A stretch of 10,037 nucleotides of DNA, from contig CAKZKV010000309.1 of the NCBI GenBank assembly GCA_937124505.1, positions 1 through 10,037 of the forward strand, written 5' to 3'. The notes under the pieces are model-generated. The model was not told the origin of the DNA. It was given only the letters and a program-made list of their open reading frames with translations, and did no database searches. Position numbers and translations under genes: made by a program. Shown piece after piece: positions 5,626 to 10,037 of this stretch (position 1 is its first letter; each line of letters begins with the position of its first letter). Source of the stretch: an uncultured Alphaproteobacteria bacterium. Its GTDB lineage: Bacteria; Pseudomonadota; Alphaproteobacteria; Micavibrionales; Micavibrionaceae.

Positions 5626-6681
5626 TTATGCGGCTTGCGCGGATTGGTCGTCCGTGTCCGGCTCGTCATTTTGAGAGTCCGAAGCATAGGCCATAAGATG
5701 ATTGAGATATTGCTGCCGCTCTTCTTTCGGCAGTTTTTCTATGACTTGCGCGCGTTGATCCGGCGAAAGCAGGTGAATGAACGCGCCATAGCGGCGTTGT
5801 TCCGGCAGCTCCAGCCAAAAGGTCACGAGATTGCCGAGCTGGCGCACTCTCTCCGTCACGCTTTCAGGCTTTAGGAGGTTAAGCCATTCCTGCCTTGGGC
5901 GTTCAAACCATAGGGGCTTTGAGTGATCTTGGACAATGGCCGGTTCGTTATCAACCGGGCGCACATCATAGGCACGGCTCGCTATTTTCTTGAACATCTG
6001 CTCCGCAGCCTTTGCCGGGTCTTTGGCGTGCAAAACAGATAAAGCCTCTTCCATCACATCAGGATTGTCCTGATAAGTCTCCGGCGCGCGCGCTAGGTCG
6101 GGCAGCGGCCAGAATTTTAAAATATGCGGCTGCTCATCAATCAGCGGGATGGAGAGATGATCGAGCCATATATCAGACGAGGCCGCATTTTCATCTATGA
6201 CCCTGAAAGGATCAAAAGAGTTATGCGTTATTTCCACCTCTGCCTGCTTGGCCAGCGCGATCATCTTTTCGATCTCTTTTTGATGCTGGGTGAGGATTGC
6301 GGCCATCAAGGCGAGTTTCCGGGCGGCGGCGGGGATTTCTTTCAAACACAGCGCTGCCAAGTCGGCAGATTGCTTTTTTACGCGCTCAATCTCCTTTGAT
6401 GCACGGGCTTTAAATTCTTTTTGAGATAGCTCATCACGGCGGGTTTCAATCCGCTCAAGCAGACCTTGAAAATGCGCGCTTTCTTTTTCGGCCCTGTCCA
6501 GCGCGGCGCGCTGATCCTCGGAATCCTCAAAATCAAGCATCGTGTTTTTAAGCGCGGTTTCAATTTCTGTTTTCTGCGCGGTGAGCGCTTCGATATGCCC
6601 GGCAATATACTCAATGGCTTTTTCACATTGCCCGGCTGTTTTTAAAGTGAATTTCTGGTCATGGATTTTAAGGCTGTCCAT
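5626..6681 (-). CDS. Coiled-coil protein of unknown function
   Basis: This 351-residue soluble protein is not recognised. Residues ~25-155 are dominated by charged helical sequence with heptad-like spacing (for example KTEIETALKNTML and ERIETRRDELSQKEFKARA), so a coiled coil is likely. A middle part contains IWLDHLSIPLIDEQPHILKFWPLPDL. The C-terminal part has another helical block (VRQLGNLVTFWLELPEQRR, then LSPDQRAQVIEKLPKEERQQYL) and an acidic, disordered tail. No membrane segment or enzyme motif was seen. The start is well supported: AAGGAG lies 7 bases before ATG 6681. A promoter (6714-6742) and a perfect palindrome (6742-6755) precede the gene and a terminator-like hairpin follows, so it looks like a single-gene, regulated transcript. 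Similar helical proteins occur in phages and integrative elements, but no role can be named. Confidence 0.85.
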   Translation of the reverse strand: MDSLKIHDQKFTLKTAGQCEKAIEYIAGHIEALTAQKTEIETALKNTMLDFEDSEDQRAALDRAEKESAHFQGLLERIETRRDELSQKEFKARASKEIERVKKQSADLAALCLKEIPAAARKLALMAAILTQHQKEIEKMIALAKQAEVEITHNSFDPFRVIDENAASSDIWLDHLSIPLIDEQPHILKFWPLPDLARAPETYQDNPDVMEEALSVLHAKDPAKAAEQMFKKIASRAYDVRPVDNEPAIVQDHSKPLWFERPRQEWLNLLKPESVTERVRQLGNLVTFWLELPEQRRYGAFIHLLSPDQRAQVIEKLPKEERQQYLNHLMAYASDSQNDEPDTDDQSAQAA

Positions 6682-6713
6682 CGGCTTTCTCCTTGTCTTT
6701 GAGTGGGTTAATG

Positions 6714-6742
6714 ATTAAACGGTATGTTTAAAAATATCCCAA
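6714..6742 (-). promoter_or_regulatory. Promoter of the coiled-coil gene
   Basis: On the minus strand, TTGGGA (6742-6737) and TTTAAT (6719-6714) are separated by exactly 17 bases, matching -35 (4 of 6) and -10 (5 of 6). The start of transcription would fall near 6707, giving a leader of about 25 bases before ATG 6681. The box spacing and the -10 are the same as in the promoter proposed for the gene at 6814-7653. Confidence 0.5.
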
Positions 6743-6755
6743 GTCCGTACGGACT
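6742..6755. promoter_or_regulatory. Perfect 14-bp palindrome overlapping the promoter edge
   Basis: AGTCCGTACGGACT equals its own reverse complement. Its last base is also the first base of the -35 box of the coiled-coil gene, a classic position for an operator bound by a dimeric regulator. Compact palindromes of this kind are typical of TetR-like operators, but no such regulator gene is in the window. The site also lies in the short gap downstream of the WEF-x-RRN gene at 6814. Confidence 0.5.
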
Positions 6756-6784
6756 ACTATTTCAGACATAAGGAGCGCGATTTC

Positions 6785-6808
6785 TGAATCTGATTTTTAA
6801 AAGATTCA
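6785..6808. repeat. Small inverted repeat after the gene at 6814
   Basis: TGAATCT (6785-6791) and AGATTCA (6802-6808) form a 7-bp stem with a 10-base loop just past the stop codon of the gene at 6814-7653. No T-run follows on either strand, so it is not a standard terminator. It may be a weak transcript-end hairpin. Confidence 0.35.
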
Positions 6809-6813
6809 ATGAC

Positions 6814-7653
6814 TTAGGATGTGCCTTTTCTTTTTAAAAGCCGTTTATAGCCTCCGTGGATCATATCCTCTGCAATTTCAATATAGCTCAGGACACCGGA
6901 AGGTTTGAGCTTAGGCGTTTTGTCGTCCGGCGATTGCCGGGAATAGAGATAGTCGGCAATATATTTGAGCCGGATACAGGATTCTATCTTGCCGCCTTTT
7001 TTAATGCCGCGGCCATTCTCTTTGCCCCACATGTATAGATCATAAGCTCTGAGATATTGAGGGTATAAGTGGATATCCCGGCCTTTACCGATCTCGATCT
7101 TTTTCTTCTTCTTTATTTTGGCTTCGATGCGATCAAGCTCATCCCTGTAAGCTTGTATGGGTGCATCTTCACTGATCAGCATAATATGATCACCTTTCTC
7201 AAGCCGCAAATTACTGATTTCGCGCTCTCTTGAATTATATGCCATGAGAAGGCGGAGCTCGGCATGCACTTTCGGTGCAAGCTGCTCCATCCAAGTATGC
7301 TCAACCATGATTTCTTCATCGGGGCCGACAAAAGAGCAAAGGCCGAAAGTAATCAAAATAAGCTTTTCAATGTCCTCTAAAAATCGCTCCTCGGAATCAA
7401 ATAGGGATAAGGGCATATGCGCCACAATACGGTTGTGCAGCCTTGCCTCCAGAAAATCCTCATATTTTTGCTCATGCTCATGGAGACGCTTAAAGTAATA
7501 ATTGTAAGCGTTGATATAATGCTGGTTGCGCCGTAAAAATTCCCACGCCCATTCAAAATATTTCAATTCTCTGGTTTCAAAGATAGCCCATTTCAAGAGG
7601 CACTCAGCCAGAGCCATTTCAAACAGTTCGGCGGGTTTGAGTTTTTTGCTCAA
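6814..7653 (-). CDS. WEF-x-RRN-motif protein, possibly regulatory
   Basis: This 279-residue soluble protein has the motif FEWAWEFLRRNQHY at residues 33-46. It is the same W-x-WEF-x-RRN module as in the 99-residue protein at 5166-5465, but it carries a long extension. The middle is helical and acidic. Residues ~175-190 hold a run of lysines (KIKKKKKIEIGKG), and the C-terminus contains YPQYLRAYDLY and SYIEIAEDMI-x-GGYKRLLKRKG, which could be a helix-turn-helix-like segment as in element-borne regulators. The start is TTG at 7653: AGGA lies 7 bases upstream, and the next in-frame ATG would only remove the first 12 residues. A promoter lies at 7682-7710. The protein may bind DNA, but no family assignment is firm. 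Confidence 0.78.
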   Translation of the reverse strand: MSKKLKPAELFEMALAECLLKWAIFETRELKYFEWAWEFLRRNQHYINAYNYYFKRLHEHEQKYEDFLEARLHNRIVAHMPLSLFDSEERFLEDIEKLILITFGLCSFVGPDEEIMVEHTWMEQLAPKVHAELRLLMAYNSREREISNLRLEKGDHIMLISEDAPIQAYRDELDRIEAKIKKKKKIEIGKGRDIHLYPQYLRAYDLYMWGKENGRGIKKGGKIESCIRLKYIADYLYSRQSPDDKTPKLKPSGVLSYIEIAEDMIHGGYKRLLKRKGTS

Positions 7654-7855
7654 AGGTCTGTCCTGCTATTTTTTATTCTCCATTAAAGAAAATAAAAAAT
7701 ATTTTTCCAATAAAAAGAAGCCGTAAGCATGCCTTTGTATGAAATCAAACGAATAAAAAGAGGCTTTTAGCCATATGGTATTGATATTTTTCAAATAGCT
7801 CTCTTGATCTTTACCAAAACTCCGGCTCATCCTCATAAAGAAAGGAAAGCGCCTC
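7654..7855. other. AT-rich divergent intergenic region
   Basis: These 202 bases separate the minus-strand gene at 6814-7653 from the plus-strand phosphoesterase gene. They contain the minus-strand promoter described above and the AGGA ribosome binding site of the phosphoesterase. I could not identify a convincing plus-strand promoter. A 63-codon minus-strand frame across it (7666-7857) has no ribosome binding site and looks like chance. Confidence 0.5.
7682..7710 (-). promoter_or_regulatory. Promoter of the gene at 6814-7653
   Basis: On the minus strand, TTGGAA (7710-7705), then 17 bases, then TTTAAT (7687-7682), give 4 of 6 and 5 of 6 consensus matches. The start would lie near 7675, giving a leader of about 22 bases with an AGGA ribosome binding site. 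The surroundings are very AT-rich, so chance matches are easier here. Confidence 0.4.
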
Positions 7856-8632
7856 ATGAAAATAATTACTTATAGCGATTTGCATTTGGAATTCGGCGGG
7901 AACTGGGAACTGCCCGAAGATGTCGAAGGCGATCTCATGATTTTGGCCGGAGATATTATCTCGTTTAAAAACTATGTTCTCCTTGAGCATTTTCTTAAAA
8001 ACTGGAAAAAGCCCGTCCTCTATGTAACCGGCAATCATGAATACTATACGCAAAGGCCGATGAATGAAGAGGAGCAAAATTTTAAAGCTTGGTTGAAAGA
8101 CACGCTCCCACAGGTGCGATTGCTGCTGGATGAGCCGGTCAATATTGATGGCGTTCAATTCTTCGGCGGGACGATGTGGACGGATTTTAACGGCGCAGAT
8201 CCCAACGCCACAGAAATAGCGCGTTATCAGATGAATGATTTTCGTCTGATACGTAACCCGGACGACACGGCTTTCCAGCCTGAAAATGCGATAGAGCGGC
8301 ACAATGTTTTTGTCACAAAATTGAGAACGTGGCTGGAACAAGACTTAAAAGGCCCGCGTGTGGTGATCAGCCATAATGCGCCTGTGCTCAATCCAAATAC
8401 GCAATATGTCGGGAGTCCGCTAATGCCCGCGTTTAATTCGCTGGATATGGTCAAGATTATTGAAGAATATCAGCCAGATTTATGGGTGTACGGTCACACG
8501 CATGAGTGTGACGATCAGACACTTGGCAAGACGCGTATCATTTCAAACCAGCTCGGCTATCCCCAGAAATACGCGTTCGGCGGTTTTGAATGCCCGGACT
8601 TTGATCCTTACGGTAAGCTGGTGGAGCTATAA
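7856..8632 (+). CDS. Calcineurin-like metallophosphoesterase
   Basis: This 258-residue cytosolic enzyme hydrolyses phosphomonoester or phosphodiester bonds with two bound metal ions. All signature blocks are present in order: D8-x-H10 in SDLHLE, GD with D33, GNHE with N60 and H61, H173 in ISHNAP, and GHTH with H214 and H216. The length is normal and the protein looks intact. The substrate cannot be read from the sequence. AGGA lies 10 bases before ATG 7856. It is the only plus-strand gene of the accessory region. Its last six bases overlap the 3' end of the toxin gene on the other strand, so the two transcripts converge with no room for a terminator between the stops. Phosphoesterases of this type occur in phages and defence islands as well as in housekeeping roles. 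Confidence 0.95.
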   Translation: MKIITYSDLHLEFGGNWELPEDVEGDLMILAGDIISFKNYVLLEHFLKNWKKPVLYVTGNHEYYTQRPMNEEEQNFKAWLKDTLPQVRLLLDEPVNIDGVQFFGGTMWTDFNGADPNATEIARYQMNDFRLIRNPDDTAFQPENAIERHNVFVTKLRTWLEQDLKGPRVVISHNAPVLNPNTQYVGSPLMPAFNSLDMVKIIEEYQPDLWVYGHTHECDDQTLGKTRIISNQLGYPQKYAFGGFECPDFDPYGKLVEL

Positions 8633-9580
8633 TTTCTCTATATGCTCTTTGATAACCTTTAAGAGGCCCTCAAAGGCCGGTTGGCCGCGATAATAAAGAC
8701 CGCGGCGCTTTTCGTATTCCTGCTTATACAGCGAAAATGTCTCTTCATCATTCAGAATAAAAGCTTGGTTTTCAGTAATAGGAATTTGCAGATCAACCTT
8801 TGGAAAGCGCTTTTTCTTATGGCTTTGATAGGCTGACGTGCCAATAAAATCTAAAACATCCTCATTTTGCAGCAGGCAATAGACATCATAATAATGGCGC
8901 ATGAAGTTTTCGGGGAAGCCGCCTTGCTCCTGTTGTTTGCGGTATTTTGTGGCGATTGTCTGCAGCTTTTCAACAAGCGTGTATCCGGGATCATAACATG
9001 GAATATCAAGCGCTCTGTTATCTAAAACCGGCACACCGCGCTCACGCGCAAAGTCTAAAGCCCAAGAAGATATTATGATGGGATGATTGGGCGTAACGTC
9101 ATCAAAACCGGCCTCCAGCAATACGCCTTCTTTTGCGGTGCCGTCAGATGCAAACTGTGCCGGATAAGAAAGCCTTATCCCGCCGCTATAATATTTCGGC
9201 AGCGCGTCAAACATAGTATCGCGCTCAACCTTGATAATACCTGGTATTTTGATGTCCACGGCCAAGAAGTCGTAATATTCTTTGCGGCTTTGACGGTGTT
9301 GCTCTTTATCCTGATTTTTGGATGTTTTAACCTCCATATCTTTAGGCGGCGTAATGTGCAAATCAATATCTTCAGAAAAGCGGTTTATAATGCCAAAACC
9401 TTTTGAAAGAGACGTGCCGCCTTTTAGCTGAAAGTCATATCCCTGTTGCTTAAGGCCATAAAGGCAATGCATGATCCAGTAATCTTTTTCCGCGAGATAG
9501 GGATCAATACCTTGCTCAGCTGCGACCGTTCTTATCAGCGCTTCAAATTCCGGGTGGTCATGTAAGTAAGAATCAGGCAT
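8627..9580 (-). CDS. AbiEii-type nucleotidyltransferase toxin
   Basis: This 317-residue protein belongs to the AbiEii/AbiGii nucleotidyltransferase toxins of type IV toxin-antitoxin systems. Members can act in phage defence by abortive infection and in stabilising mobile elements. Visible signatures are EKDYW at residues 31-35, the nucleotide-binding KGGTSLSK at 53-60, and the metal-binding aspartates in SEDIDL (D71, D73). Further on come TLVEKLQTIATKY and RHYYDVYCLL, as expected for the family. I chose ATG 9580 because the frame ahead of it (open to 9625) overlaps antitoxin coding sequence, while MPDSYLHDHPEF begins the conserved part. It overlaps the antitoxin stop by 8 bases (ATGCCTGA), with GAGGG 11 bases upstream, so translation is coupled. 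Key residues are intact, so it should be active. The 3' end overlaps the phosphoesterase gene on the other strand. Confidence 0.93.
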   Translation of the reverse strand: MPDSYLHDHPEFEALIRTVAAEQGIDPYLAEKDYWIMHCLYGLKQQGYDFQLKGGTSLSKGFGIINRFSEDIDLHITPPKDMEVKTSKNQDKEQHRQSRKEYYDFLAVDIKIPGIIKVERDTMFDALPKYYSGGIRLSYPAQFASDGTAKEGVLLEAGFDDVTPNHPIIISSWALDFARERGVPVLDNRALDIPCYDPGYTLVEKLQTIATKYRKQQEQGGFPENFMRHYYDVYCLLQNEDVLDFIGTSAYQSHKKKRFPKVDLQIPITENQAFILNDEETFSLYKQEYEKRRGLYYRGQPAFEGLLKVIKEHIEKL

Positions 9581-10037
9581 AGGCGAACACGCCCTCAAAG
9601 AATTTTTTGGTTCTTGCCCCGGCATAATCGCGCACAGCTTTCATCAGCTTTTGCTTCCCCATTGATCTGGCTTTGCGGGCCACATTCTCTTTCAACTTTT
9701 CTTTATCCTCTGCCAGAAAATCAAGATTATTCATTAAATCGACCAGTAAAAACTCCGGGCTTGCTGTTTTTGGAAAGCGCGGGCGCTTGACGAAGAAAAA
9801 AGGCCGCCCGGCCAGTGTAAAACGACCATCGCGCTTATGATTATACACCAGTCTTTCATTATATAGCTGAGTCGTGCCCACGCCCAAGGCGTTATAGGCA
9901 TTTAGCGAGGCGATATAGAAATTCTCATCTTTCAGGAAAGCGCGAACCAGCTTTTTATCATCCGGCAGGATTACGCCGAAAGACGCTTTTTTAGGATAAT
10001 AGTAAACACCATTTCTGAGTTTTTGCAGGGTGTTATC
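9573..10037 (-). CDS. AbiEi-like antitoxin (DUF6088 type), 5' end outside the window
   Basis: The frame is open to the right edge and gives 154 residues plus a stop. The visible sequence runs through RNGVYYYPKKASFGV, then NAYNALGVGTTQLYNERLVYN and RFTLAGRPFFFVKRPRFPK, and ends with a helical segment (EDKEKLKENVARKARSM). This layout matches DUF6088/AbiEi-like antitoxins: an N-terminal winged helix, mostly missing here, followed by a beta domain with the 'AxxALGLTTQ' signature. In this group the antitoxin usually represses the shared promoter and neutralises the toxin. The gene overlaps the toxin start by 8 bases, so it is the first gene of a two-gene operon. About 40-50 N-terminal residues and the promoter lie beyond the window. 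Confidence 0.88.
   Translation of the reverse strand, partial: DNTLQKLRNGVYYYPKKASFGVILPDDKKLVRAFLKDENFYIASLNAYNALGVGTTQLYNERLVYNHKRDGRFTLAGRPFFFVKRPRFPKTASPEFLLVDLMNNLDFLAEDKEKLKENVARKARSMGKQKLMKAVRDYAGARTKKFFEGVFAYA

Noticed and set aside
6742..6780. 13-codon minus-strand leader peptide containing the palindrome
   Set aside because: The frame starts at an ATG with no ribosome binding site and would lie upstream of the proposed transcription start.
7666..7857. 63-codon minus-strand frame in the AT-rich gap
   Set aside because: It lacks a ribosome binding site, overlaps the proposed promoter of the next gene, and is low-complexity AT-rich sequence.
7811..8341. 176-codon minus-strand frame
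   Set aside because: It is antisense to the phosphoesterase, which has all its catalytic motifs; this frame has none of its own.
912..10037. A second attachment site (attR) with the tRNA 3' end
   Set aside because: No second copy of the T arm plus acceptor sequence was found by eye; the right end of the element presumably lies beyond the window.

Overview
The window looks like a bacterial chromosome, probably alphaproteobacterial, into which an integrative element has inserted at a tRNA-Arg gene. The alphaproteobacterial guess is weak. It rests on the style of the proline iminopeptidase, the cytochrome b561 scrap and the WEF-x-RRN proteins. GC content is moderate, with one clearly AT-rich island at about 3960-5060.

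Layout. (1) 1-911 is host backbone: the 3' part of a proline iminopeptidase gene, a good sigma70-type promoter, and tRNA-Arg(CCG). (2) 846-2709 is the integration module on the minus strand: a large serine recombinase whose last codons and stop lie inside the tRNA gene on the opposite strand, preceded by a small acidic protein that overlaps its start. (3) 2710-3102 is non-coding. It holds a 17-bp palindrome and a dense array of 11 GTAACA/TGTTAC boxes arranged with near-perfect dyad symmetry around position ~2982. (4) 3103-3959 is a junction of broken genes: the C-terminal part of what may be a replication helicase/primase-type protein, fused to a scrap of a cytochrome b561 gene. (5) 3964-5050 is an AT-rich pair of overlapping genes, one cytosolic and one with a signal peptide, neither recognised. 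(6) 5166-7653 holds three minus-strand accessory genes. Two encode proteins with a shared W-x-WEF-x-RRN motif, and between them lies a coiled-coil protein with its own promoter, a perfect 14-bp operator-like palindrome and a downstream terminator. (7) 7856-8632 is a plus-strand calcineurin-like phosphoesterase. (8) 8627-10037 is a type IV toxin-antitoxin pair of the AbiE type, with the antitoxin running off the right edge.

How it fits together. The tRNA 3' end, the recombinase pointing into it, the possible replication or partition site, decayed replication and respiratory genes, unknown cargo and a toxin-antitoxin pair together suggest an integrated mobile element. Its left end is at the tRNA and its right end lies beyond the window. 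No second copy of the tRNA 3' end was seen here. The strongest candidate for something undescribed is the symmetric GTAACA array at 2864-3101. The AT-rich two-gene cassette comes next.
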